From the NCBI GenBank assembly GCA_013695405.1, contig JACDAO010000606.1, positions 1-7,477 of the forward strand: 7,477 nt of DNA, in the 5' to 3' direction. Shown here in pieces: positions 1 to 6,847 of the stretch. Origin of the DNA: Acidobacteriota bacterium (GTDB lineage: Bacteria > Acidobacteriota > Vicinamibacteria > Vicinamibacterales > Vicinamibacteraceae). The notes beneath the pieces were generated by a model. The model worked only from the letters and a program-made list of their open reading frames with translations, made no database searches and had not been told where the DNA came from. Both the position numbers and the translations under genes were made by a program. Numbering within the stretch: the first letter of the stretch is position 1; the number at the start of each line of letters is the position of its first letter.

Positions 1-1
1 C

Positions 2-1516
2 GCGGGCACCGTCCGCGAACAGGAACTGAGCCAGGGCTATGACTTCCTCGAGAACACCTTCGCACTCAAAGGTGATCGCCGCGACATGCGCGCGGTCAAC
101 CTCAACACGCTCGACGAGGTGCCGGACTCGAGCTGGTTCATGAACCGGATCGTGCACCGCGCGCTGTCCGAGGACGAACTGGTGCGTGGGCCCAACGCCT
201 ACGACCAATTGCAGGCACCTTCGTGGACCATCACCGCCGGCAAGAACAGCGGCCTGCAGCCCGGCTTCCGCGCCGTGATCACCGGTGCCGGCGAACCGCA
301 GATCTACCAGATCGAATTCGACCCGCCCGGCAATCCCGAACTGGCGACCGGGGCCGAGATGATCGGCACGCTGCTCTACCACGCGATCGGCTACCACGTG
401 GTCGAGAACTACATCGTCCGCGTCGATCCGGCGACGATCAGCATCGATCCCCAGGCGACCTATCGCGACCGCGACGGGCGGTCGCGGCCGTTCACGCGTC
501 GCACCCTGGAGCGCGTGCTGTGGCGGGCGCACCGCGGCGACGACGGCACCTACCGGGCCCTGGCGAGTCGCTTTGCCGCGGGCAAACCGGTCGGTCAGTT
601 CCTGTACTACGGTCGGCGCGCCGACGATCCCAACGACATCTACCTGCACGAGCATCGTCGCGAACTGCGGGCCGCGCGCGTGTTCGCCGCCTGGGTCAAC
701 CATGACGACTCGCGCGCCAACAACACGCTCGACATGCTCGAGGGCGACGGCGGGCAGCAGGCCATCCGGCACTACATGTTCGACTTCGGCTCGATCATGG
801 GCAGCGGGACGACCGGCCCGGACGCGGCGCGCTCCGGCCGCAGCTACCTGATCGACCGCGCCGCGGCATGGCGCGCGCTACGGACGCTCGGCCTGTGGGC
901 GCCCGCGTGGGCGCGTCAGCACCTGGGACCGTTCCATCCCTCGGCGGGTCCGTTCACCGCCGCCGGTTTCAAGCCGCAGGACTGGAAGGCGGAGTATCCC
1001 AACGCCGCATTCCTGAACATGCGGCCCGACGACGCCTTCTGGGGCGCGCGGCGCGTGGCGGCGTTCAGTGACGATCAGCTGCGACTGGTGGTGGCGCAAG
1101 CACGCTACAGCGACCCGGCGGCCGGCGAGCAGGTCCTCGCGGCCCTGAAAGGCCGCCGCGACCTGATCGCCAGGACGTGGCTGACCGGCGTGACGCCGTT
1201 GGTCAGGCCGGCATTGGCAAACGGGCGCCTGCACTTCGTCAACGCCGCGGTCGACGCCGGGGTGGCGACGCCGCCGGTACGGTATGTCGTGCAGTGGCAG
1301 CACTTCGACAATCCGTCCGGGGCGCACACACCTGTCGGCGAGCCGCTGACGGCAACCACCAGCGACGCGCCGCTGCCGACCACGGCCGCCGGCGCCGACT
1401 ACGTGGCGGCGCGCGTCCACGCCGTGCATCACGACTTCCCGCACTGGACCAAGCCGGTGACGTTCTACTTCCGCCGTGACGACACAGCCTGGACCGCGGT
1501 CGGCCTGGTGCGCTGA
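2..1516 (+). CDS. Partial (5'-truncated) protein of unknown function with kinase-fold-like motifs
   Basis: The reading frame is open from the left edge of the window, so the N-terminus is missing and the ATG at 86 is probably internal: the residues before it (…FLENTFALKGDRRD) read as ordinary coding sequence. The 504 visible residues resemble an uncharacterised family I associate with Acidobacteriota. Counting from the ATG at 86, they show FDPPGNPELATGAEMIG (78-94), then HAIGYHVVENY (99-109), RADDPNDIYLHEHRRELR (178-195), NHDDSRANNTLD (205-216) and DFGSIMGSG (233-241). This order of an acidic helix, an HxD...N loop and a DFG is what a protein kinase-like, CotH-like or HipA-like ATP-binding fold would give. 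The residue before FDPP, where such a fold might carry its ATP-binding lysine, is Glu77, so activity is doubtful. The C-terminal 100 residues (about 375-476) look like a beta-rich domain ending in FYFRRDDTAWTAVGLVR. The stop overlaps the next start (TGATG), which indicates translational coupling with the downstream transporter-like gene. Existence as a gene is near certain; the kinase-fold reading is inference. Confidence 0.85.
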   Translation, partial: AGTVREQELSQGYDFLENTFALKGDRRDMRAVNLNTLDEVPDSSWFMNRIVHRALSEDELVRGPNAYDQLQAPSWTITAGKNSGLQPGFRAVITGAGEPQIYQIEFDPPGNPELATGAEMIGTLLYHAIGYHVVENYIVRVDPATISIDPQATYRDRDGRSRPFTRRTLERVLWRAHRGDDGTYRALASRFAAGKPVGQFLYYGRRADDPNDIYLHEHRRELRAARVFAAWVNHDDSRANNTLDMLEGDGGQQAIRHYMFDFGSIMGSGTTGPDAARSGRSYLIDRAAAWRALRTLGLWAPAWARQHLGPFHPSAGPFTAAGFKPQDWKAEYPNAAFLNMRPDDAFWGARRVAAFSDDQLRLVVAQARYSDPAAGEQVLAALKGRRDLIARTWLTGVTPLVRPALANGRLHFVNAAVDAGVATPPVRYVVQWQHFDNPSGAHTPVGEPLTATTSDAPLPTTAAGADYVAARVHAVHHDFPHWTKPVTFYFRRDDTAWTAVGLVR

Positions 1517-2898
1517 TGTCCGAACCGCGCACGCTGGTCAGCCACCCCGAACTCCGGTCACATCAGTCGTTCCCGCATTTCCGCAGCGTCGGCGAGCAGC
1601 CACGCAGCCCACTCGAGCGGCTGCTGTCGGTCTTTGCCGACGTGCGGGCGGGCGAAGGTCCGGGCGTGGTGCTGCTCGCCTGCACGGTGTTCCTGCTGCT
1701 TGCCGGCTACTACCTGCTCAAGACCGCGCGCGAGGCACTGATCCTCACCGAAGGGGGCGCCGAAGTGAAGGCCTACTCGTCGGCGGCGCAGGCCGTGCTG
1801 CTGCTGGCGGTGGTGCCGGCCTACGGCTGGCTCGCGTCGCGCGTGCCGCGTATTCGCCTGATTGGCCTCACAAGCGTGTTCTTCGCGGTCAACCTGCTGC
1901 TGTTCGCCGCGGCGCGAATTGCCGGCATGGCGGTGGGCGTCGCCTTCTACATCTGGCTCGGCATCTACAACGTCTTCGTCATCTCGCAGTTCTGGGCGTT
2001 TGCCAACGACCTGTACACCGAGGGACAGGGCCGCCGGCTGTTCCCGTTCATCGGCGTGGGCAGCTCGCTCGGCGCGTGGCTGGGTGCCGAAGCGGCCGGC
2101 GCGCTGGTGGCGCGCACCGCCTCCGGCCCCGACACCTTGATGATGATGACCGCGGCGATCCTGGTCGGGTGCTTCGGGCTGATCGTGACGGTCAACAGAC
2201 GCGAGGTCGGACGCAGCGACGCCGTAGCGAAGGCGCAGAACGAAACGCCGGTCGGCGGCGAGGGCGGCTTCCGGCTGGTGCTCGAGGATCGCTACCTGCT
2301 CTGGATTGCCGTCCTGATGGTGCTGCTCAACGTCGTGAACACCTCGGGCGAGTTCCTGCTGAGCAAGCTGGTACTGGCCGAGGCGACGACGCGCTTCGGC
2401 GACGCGTCGCAGTTGATCGACCGACAGCGCTTCATCGGCAGCTTCTACGGCACGTTCTTCGGCCGGGTCAACCTGCTCGGCCTGCTGCTGCAGTTGCTGG
2501 TGACGTCACGGCTGATGCGCTACATGGGTGTGCGCGGCGCGTTGTTCATCCTGCCGGTGCTGGCGCTGATCAACTACTCGGTGATTGTCGTCGCGCCGGT
2601 GCTGGCCGTGGTCAGCGTGCTCAAGGTGCTCGAGAACAGCGTCGACTACTCGGTGCAGAACACGGTGCGGCAGGCGCTGTTCCTGCCGACCTCGCGCGAG
2701 GCCAAGTACAAGGCCAAGGCGGCGATCGACACCTTCTTCATGCGCCTCGGCGACGTCATCCAGGCCGGCGTCGTCCGGATCGGCACCCACCTGGGCGCCG
2801 GCATCGGCGCGTTCGCCACCCTCAACGTGGTGCTGACGGTGGCCTGGCTGTTCGTCGCGGGCCGAATTGCGCGGGAGCATCGTCGGCGGACGGTGTGA
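1516..2898 (+). CDS. NTT-like (Npt1/Npt2 family) MFS-type membrane protein
   Basis: A 460-residue, strongly hydrophobic protein with about 12 membrane helices after a hydrophilic N-terminal stretch of about 48 residues. Family marks are KTAREALIL at the end of helix 1 (69-77), FWAFANDLYTEGQGRRLFP (159-177) followed by the glycine-rich GVGSSLGAWLGAEAAG (180-195), and VQNTVRQALFLPTSREAKYK (380-399) followed by AKAAIDTFFMRLGD (400-413). This last block is the typical cytoplasmic loop of nucleotide-transporter (ATP/ADP carrier, Tlc/NTT) relatives. Known NTT members exchange ATP for ADP or import nucleotides across membranes. Free-living bacterial relatives like this one have no settled substrate, so the function is open. 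The residue at the position where I would expect the conserved Glu of plastid NTTs (before the FWxFAN block) is Gly149. The ATG at 1516 overlaps the preceding stop by one base and lacks a clear Shine-Dalgarno, so coupling is likely. It is the only ATG before the first helix, but the N-terminal about 30 residues could be an over-extension. The last 77 bases overlap the convergent gene. Confidence 0.88.
   Translation: MSEPRTLVSHPELRSHQSFPHFRSVGEQPRSPLERLLSVFADVRAGEGPGVVLLACTVFLLLAGYYLLKTAREALILTEGGAEVKAYSSAAQAVLLLAVVPAYGWLASRVPRIRLIGLTSVFFAVNLLLFAAARIAGMAVGVAFYIWLGIYNVFVISQFWAFANDLYTEGQGRRLFPFIGVGSSLGAWLGAEAAGALVARTASGPDTLMMMTAAILVGCFGLIVTVNRREVGRSDAVAKAQNETPVGGEGGFRLVLEDRYLLWIAVLMVLLNVVNTSGEFLLSKLVLAEATTRFGDASQLIDRQRFIGSFYGTFFGRVNLLGLLLQLLVTSRLMRYMGVRGALFILPVLALINYSVIVVAPVLAVVSVLKVLENSVDYSVQNTVRQALFLPTSREAKYKAKAAIDTFFMRLGDVIQAGVVRIGTHLGAGIGAFATLNVVLTVAWLFVAGRIAREHRRRTV
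2822..2898. other. Convergent 3' overlap of the two NTT-like genes
   Basis: The + strand NTT-like gene ends with TGA at 2896-2898 and the - strand NTT-HEAT gene ends with TGA (plus strand tca) at 2822-2824, so 77 bases code on both strands. On the + strand they encode part of the last membrane helix and the basic tail. On the - strand they encode the low-complexity Ala/Arg/Pro tail after the HEAT-like region (from about residue 717). The tail of the - strand gene therefore looks like the later extension. There is no room for a normal bidirectional terminator, so each transcript probably runs into the other gene. Confidence 0.9.
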
Positions 2899-5047
2899 CG
2901 GCCCGAAACAACTGCTCGAGCAGGTCGTCCTGAGAGCGCAGCAGTTCCTCGAGGGCGGCCTGCGAGGCGCCAGCCGTCAGCGTCAGGTCACCGGCCTCGA
3001 GCACGGCCCACAACCGGCCGCGCACCGCTTCAGGCAGCACGCCGGTGAGGTACTCCAGCGCCAGGCCGCGCAGCATGGGATCCTCGCTGTGCACTGCGCG
3101 GAAGGCGACCTTGAGCGGCTCGCGCGGCAGCACCGTCACCAGGAGCGAGAACACGTGCTCGAGGCTGCGATTGGCGCGGTCGCGCAGGTGCTCGTCGAGG
3201 AACATGACGGCGTCCGAGTTCTCGAACTGATCGAGCAGGCGGTGCCCGTTCCAGACCGGGCGGGCGACCGAGAGTTCGCGCTCCACCACCTGGTAGATGC
3301 GCGTCGCGTCGACGCGCAGCGACTGCTCCGCAATCAGCATCCGGTCGATCACACGGCCGCACTGATAGCGCACCTCGAAGCGGCTGTCGACCAGGCCGAG
3401 CAGCAGCCCGTCGAGCGCCCGTTGCGAGGGCGCGCCGAGCAGGATCCTCGGAATCCGACGGCGCACCGCAAAGTCGGTGGCGCCATCGAGGAGCGCATCG
3501 GTCAGCACCCCGACGTGGCGATCGGCGGTGCGCTCGAGCCCGCGGCGCACCTGCATGGTGACGTCGTCCCACGCCAGCAACTGGACCGCCTGGGCGACGT
3601 GGATCGCCTCGAACCGCGGAGCCGCGTCGAGGGCCACGAGGACCCGCTCCTTGTCACCCGAGCGAAGTTGCCGCAACAGGTCGAGCGGCTCGTCGAGCAG
3701 CACGTACACCGGGACGTGTTCGTGATGGCCCGGCGTGACGTCCTCGAGTGACATCGGCTCGTCGAACACCGGCAGCTCCAGGCTGACCATGCTCGGCGCA
3801 CCGAATTCGCTGAGGTCAGCCAGCCCGTCGGCGGCGGCGTGCGCGACCAGGCGCTGCTCCACCGTGCGCAGGTACATTGCGTCGAGGCGTTCCCCGATCC
3901 AGATGCTGGCGGCCACCATCAAGAGCACCACGCCGAGCAGCTCGGACACCAGGAACGACGGGCCGGCCAGCAGCAGCAACTGGACGATGCCCGCGCCGAG
4001 GGCGTCGCCGGCGCGGTCGCAGGCCACGTCGAGGAACGTCTTGACGCGCCGCTTCTCGGACGGCGACATCGGCGAGAACAGCAACTCGTAGCCACTGCGG
4101 AACAGCGAGCCTCGCAGTACGAACTCGGTGCCCCGTGCCAGGGCGAAGACCGGCGTGGCCGGGAAGAACACCGCTGCGACCGCCCCGACCCCGAGTCCGA
4201 GCGGCAGACTGGTCACTGATCGGCCGACGCCGAGCCGGGCCTGCAGCGGCACCGCGAACAGCGCCTGGAACGAGAATGTGACGACTTGGGTCACGGTGTA
4301 GAAAATCGCGAAGAACTGCAGCAGGTCGCCACCGCTGTACTCGGCTGCCGCCCGCGACTTGAGCAGGTAGTCGAGAATCGCGGCGCTGCCGGTGCCCAGC
4401 ATCACCAGTGCGGCGATCTCGCGTACCTGCGGCGAGGCGCGCAGCAGTTGCATGCCGAAGATCGGGTCGGGCACCAACGGGCGCGCCGGCCGGCGCCCCG
4501 ACCGACACAGCGGCAGCAGGCCGAGCGCACATCCGGCATGAAAGGCCGCCAGCAGCAGCAATGACGTGTCGGTGGATGCCCACGCGCCAATCCGCTCGGC
4601 TGCGATGCCGCCGACAATCCCGCCGAGCGAACCGGCCGTGGCAATCCGCACCACGTGCTGCCTGGCCGAATGCGCGTCGAACAGTTCGCCGGCCAACGAC
4701 CAGAATCCCGAGAGCAGCAGCGCGCCGAAAGCCGCCACATGGACGTACACGATGATCGCGACGGCGGGCCCGATGCCGAACAGGTACCACTCGGCCAGGT
4801 GCGCGGCGGCGCTCAGGGCGAAGCCGAACGGCACCAGGCGGCGAGGACCGAGCCAGGCCAGCAGATGCGTGTAGATCGGCACCGCCGCGACCGACAGGAT
4901 CGCGGCCAGGATCACCATCCGCGGCAGGTCGGTGACCGGCATCACGCTGAGGAACAGCGCGTCCCGCACCGCCTTGGCGGCGACCTGGTGCGCGAGCATC
5001 ACGCCCGCGACGGTCATCGCCGTCCGTGTCAGGGTCGCAGTCTGCAC
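2822..5047 (-). CDS. NTT-like membrane protein fused to C-terminal HEAT-type repeats
   Basis: A 741-residue two-part protein. Residues about 10-390 form a roughly 12-helix NTT/MFS-type membrane domain. Its marks are AAKAVRDALFL (23-33), FWSLAGELFDAHSARQHV (115-132) followed by TAGSLGGIVGGIAAER (137-152), and FRSGYELLFSPMSPSEKRRV (316-335) followed by KTFLDVACDRAGD (336-348). Each block lines up with a block of the convergent gene at 1516-2898, so the two are paralogous in type. An acidic, His-containing linker (about 410-450) leads to an alpha-helical domain (about 455-715) with HEAT-like signatures such as DFAVRRRIPRIL (525-536) and SRFEVRYQCGRVI (555-567). HEAT-type domains usually bind partner proteins, and NTT-HEAT fusions are known from free-living bacteria. 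The start taken is GTG at 5047; an ATG at 5017 (residue 11) is the main alternative, and neither has a strong Shine-Dalgarno. The gene begins 11 bases after the kinase stop, so the two are almost certainly one operon, with the kinase first. Substrate unknown. Confidence 0.87.
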   Translation of the reverse strand: MQTATLTRTAMTVAGVMLAHQVAAKAVRDALFLSVMPVTDLPRMVILAAILSVAAVPIYTHLLAWLGPRRLVPFGFALSAAAHLAEWYLFGIGPAVAIIVYVHVAAFGALLLSGFWSLAGELFDAHSARQHVVRIATAGSLGGIVGGIAAERIGAWASTDTSLLLLAAFHAGCALGLLPLCRSGRRPARPLVPDPIFGMQLLRASPQVREIAALVMLGTGSAAILDYLLKSRAAAEYSGGDLLQFFAIFYTVTQVVTFSFQALFAVPLQARLGVGRSVTSLPLGLGVGAVAAVFFPATPVFALARGTEFVLRGSLFRSGYELLFSPMSPSEKRRVKTFLDVACDRAGDALGAGIVQLLLLAGPSFLVSELLGVVLLMVAASIWIGERLDAMYLRTVEQRLVAHAAADGLADLSEFGAPSMVSLELPVFDEPMSLEDVTPGHHEHVPVYVLLDEPLDLLRQLRSGDKERVLVALDAAPRFEAIHVAQAVQLLAWDDVTMQVRRGLERTADRHVGVLTDALLDGATDFAVRRRIPRILLGAPSQRALDGLLLGLVDSRFEVRYQCGRVIDRMLIAEQSLRVDATRIYQVVERELSVARPVWNGHRLLDQFENSDAVMFLDEHLRDRANRSLEHVFSLLVTVLPREPLKVAFRAVHSEDPMLRGLALEYLTGVLPEAVRGRLWAVLEAGDLTLTAGASQAALEELLRSQDDLLEQLFRAVTPSADDAPAQFGPRRTARPPSAPR

Positions 5048-5058
5048 GACAGCTGGGC

Positions 5059-6705
5059 TCAGCGGACCAGCACCGGCGACGGCTGGACCTCACGCTCGGT
5101 GGCCGGGGCGCGGTGCGATGACGACGGCGGCAGGTGCGTGCGCCACCAGCCGTCGGCGTCGAGATCGGTCCAGTGCCCGGCGTCGGCGCAGGCATCCAGC
5201 ATCCGGATCAGCGCGCGGGCCCCGGACGGTCGATCGCCAGGGCGCTTCGCGAGGCACTCCAGTACCACCGCTTCGAGATCGGGGGCAATCGGCAGTTCAG
5301 TCCGCTCCGAGGGCGGTACTGGCGGCTTCTGCACGTGCGCCACCGCCATCGCCGTCGGGCTGGTCTCGTTGAAGACCATCGTGCCGGTCAGCAGGTAATA
5401 CGCCACGCAGCCGAGCGTGTAGAGGTCGGCCCGGCCGTCGATGCGCTCCTCGCCCATGGCGATTTCCGGGGCGATGTAGCCCGGCGTGCCGGCCGAGACG
5501 CCATCCACGGTGAGGTGGGTGACGTCCTCGGAGGCTGTCGCCTTGACCAGGCCGAAGTCGAGCACCTTGGCGAAGTCGTGCTCCAGCGCCACCTTGCAGA
5601 CCATCACGTTGGATGGCTTGAGGTCCCGGTGGACCATTCCGCGCGCGTGCGCTTCCTCGAGCGACAGGCACACCTGCCGCAGGATGTGGATCACCCGCGA
5701 CCCAGGCTGCGGGCCAAACGTCTGCACCAGCTTCTGGAGGCTGACGCCGTCGAGCAGTTCCATCACGAAGTAGAAATGCCCATCGCGCGAGGTGCCGAAG
5801 TCGTACAGGTAGACGGTGTGCGGGCTTTGCAGATCCGCCGTCACGCGCGCTTCGCGCTCGAAGCGGCGCACGGCGACGTCGGCCTGCCGCGCCGAGGCGC
5901 CCGCCATCAACTCCGGACGAATGATCTTGATCGCCGCTTCGCGCGCCAACATCTTGTGGCGTGCCCGCCACACCTCGCCCATGCCGCCCCGCCCGATAAG
6001 TCCTTCGAGGTGGTAGCTGCCGAGGTCCTGCGCCTTCTGCGCGGCCACCTCCATGCCGTGCATCCGCTTGCCGATGAAAAACGCCCACAGCGCCGCCAGG
6101 TAGTTGACCGAGGTCCACGCGAGCAGGCGATTCCACGGCAACGGCGTGAGGTCGAGGCGCCAGACGTTGATGAAGTAGGCCACCGGCCAGGTCGACGCCG
6201 CCAGCAGCGCCACGCTCAGGGTGATCAGCGGACGGTTGGGCACCAGGAAGCCGACGATGATGATCCACACCGCCAGGTTGGAGCCGCCGCGGACGAAGGC
6301 GCCGGGGTCGAACGGCAGGCTGGTTTCGAGCGTGGAGATCGAGAAGGCCACCACCAACTCGAACACCATGCCGAGTTGCAGGATGGTGGTGGCCGGCACG
6401 ACGCGGTAGTGCTGCAGGGCAATGAGGCCGGCCGCGCAGAGCACATTGGCCAGCAGCGCGAGCGCGTTGACCGGGTCCTGCTGCGCGGGCACGACTTCAG
6501 GCTGGATAATGCGCTGGAACACGACCATCAGCACTGTGGTCAAGGCGGCCAGCAGCGAAATCCAGCACAGCCGGCGGGACGCCTGGTTGACCAGCCGGGG
6601 CGACAGCTGGGCCGACGGCGTCTCGTCGAGCGACGCCGTGACGTGGCCGGGCGTGGTGGCACGCGCAACTTCCTGCATGGGCTTCACACGCGCACTGCCG
6701 GGCAT
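5059..6705 (-). CDS. Membrane-anchored Hanks-type serine/threonine protein kinase
   Basis: A 548-residue protein from the ATG at 6705. Six hydrophobic segments (about 47-64, 81-98, 103-124, 143-157, 160-180, 194-212) precede the kinase domain, putting both ends in the cytoplasm. The kinase domain (about 231-505) is intact: glycine loop GRGGMGEV (238-245), AAIK with Lys260, helix-C Glu285 in FEREA, HRDLKPSN (359-366) with catalytic Asp361, DFG (383-385), activation-loop Thr407 in AGTPGY and APE (412-414). It should phosphorylate Ser/Thr on proteins and autophosphorylate. No PASTA, GAF or other extracellular sensor is visible; the membrane bundle itself would be the sensor or a partner surface. 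Having the membrane part N-terminal is the reverse of PknB-type kinases. The frame stays open up to 6948, but that stretch is Arg/Pro/Ser-rich, overlaps the small gene in another frame and contains a terminator-like structure, so I reject it. The ATG at 6678 is the alternative start. It is the first gene of a two-gene operon with the NTT-HEAT protein. Confidence 0.93.
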   Translation of the reverse strand: MPGSARVKPMQEVARATTPGHVTASLDETPSAQLSPRLVNQASRRLCWISLLAALTTVLMVVFQRIIQPEVVPAQQDPVNALALLANVLCAAGLIALQHYRVVPATTILQLGMVFELVVAFSISTLETSLPFDPGAFVRGGSNLAVWIIIVGFLVPNRPLITLSVALLAASTWPVAYFINVWRLDLTPLPWNRLLAWTSVNYLAALWAFFIGKRMHGMEVAAQKAQDLGSYHLEGLIGRGGMGEVWRARHKMLAREAAIKIIRPELMAGASARQADVAVRRFEREARVTADLQSPHTVYLYDFGTSRDGHFYFVMELLDGVSLQKLVQTFGPQPGSRVIHILRQVCLSLEEAHARGMVHRDLKPSNVMVCKVALEHDFAKVLDFGLVKATASEDVTHLTVDGVSAGTPGYIAPEIAMGEERIDGRADLYTLGCVAYYLLTGTMVFNETSPTAMAVAHVQKPPVPPSERTELPIAPDLEAVVLECLAKRPGDRPSGARALIRMLDACADAGHWTDLDADGWWRTHLPPSSSHRAPATEREVQPSPVLVR

Positions 6706-6723
6706 GATGCCCGACCAATCGGG
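6699..6723 (-). promoter_or_regulatory. Overlapping palindromes at the kinase start
   Basis: Two inverted repeats share bases. On the plus strand, cgggcat-g-atgcccg (6699-6713) is a 15-base near-perfect palindrome, and the ATG at 6705 lies inside it. cccga-ccaa-tcggg (6710-6723) is a 5-bp stem with a 4-base loop. The shared bases 6710-6713 mean that in RNA only one of the two stems can form at a time. This could control ribosome access to the kinase start, or the palindrome could be a protein operator, in which case the ATG at 6678 may be the true start. What is seen is the symmetry; regulation is inference. Confidence 0.35.
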
Positions 6724-6769
6724 AAAAAGAAAACCGGGCGTCCGGGCGGGCAAGGGTCCACTTGCCCGC
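6724..6769 (-). terminator. Intrinsic terminator-like hairpin(s) plus T-rich run
   Basis: Read on the - strand, a perfect 9-bp stem GCGGGCAAG/CTTGCCCGC with a 6-base loop (6769-6746) is followed by CCGG-ACGC-CCGG (6745-6734) and then TTTTCTTTTT (6733-6724). This stands out sharply in GC-rich DNA and fits a Rho-independent terminator for the 105-residue gene that ends 78 bases upstream. The main stem is separated from the T-run by the 12-base second hairpin, which is somewhat unusual. The structure ends 18 bases before the kinase ATG at 6705, so it may instead, or also, act as an attenuator in the kinase leader. Confidence 0.65.
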
Positions 6770-6792
6770 TGGCAACGGATACGTGTGGTTGA

Positions 6793-6812
6793 CGTGGCCG
6801 GTTTCGTGGCCG
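6793..6812. repeat. Short direct repeat cgtggccg x2
   Basis: The 8-base word cgtggccg occurs at 6793-6800 and 6805-6812, separated by gttt (12-base spacing). It lies in the non-coding stretch between the small orphan gene and the kinase, where the kinase promoter would have to be if the downstream hairpin terminates read-through. It could be a tandem operator half-site, but 8-base repeats are not rare in GC-rich DNA. Confidence 0.25.
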
Positions 6813-6847
6813 CACGGGAGCGAACGGCCGCGTGCAGGGAGGGAACT

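Noticed and set aside
1476..2933. Open frame of 485 codons on the + strand
   Set aside because: Arg/Gly/Ala-rich shadow of the NTT-like gene, whose own frame gives a coherent 12-helix protein with family motifs.
2867..3751. Open frame of 294 codons on the + strand
   Set aside because: Gln/His/Arg/Glu-rich antisense of the HEAT-type region; no plausible fold or start context.
3816..5195. Open frame of 459 codons on the - strand
   Set aside because: Arg/Ala/Pro/Gly-rich out-of-frame shadow of the NTT-HEAT gene, extending into the kinase 3' end.
5134..6792. Open frame of 552 codons on the + strand, opposite the kinase
   Set aside because: The product is rich in His, Arg, Gln and Asp with no domain sense; it is the antisense shadow of G/C-ending codons in the clearly real kinase gene.
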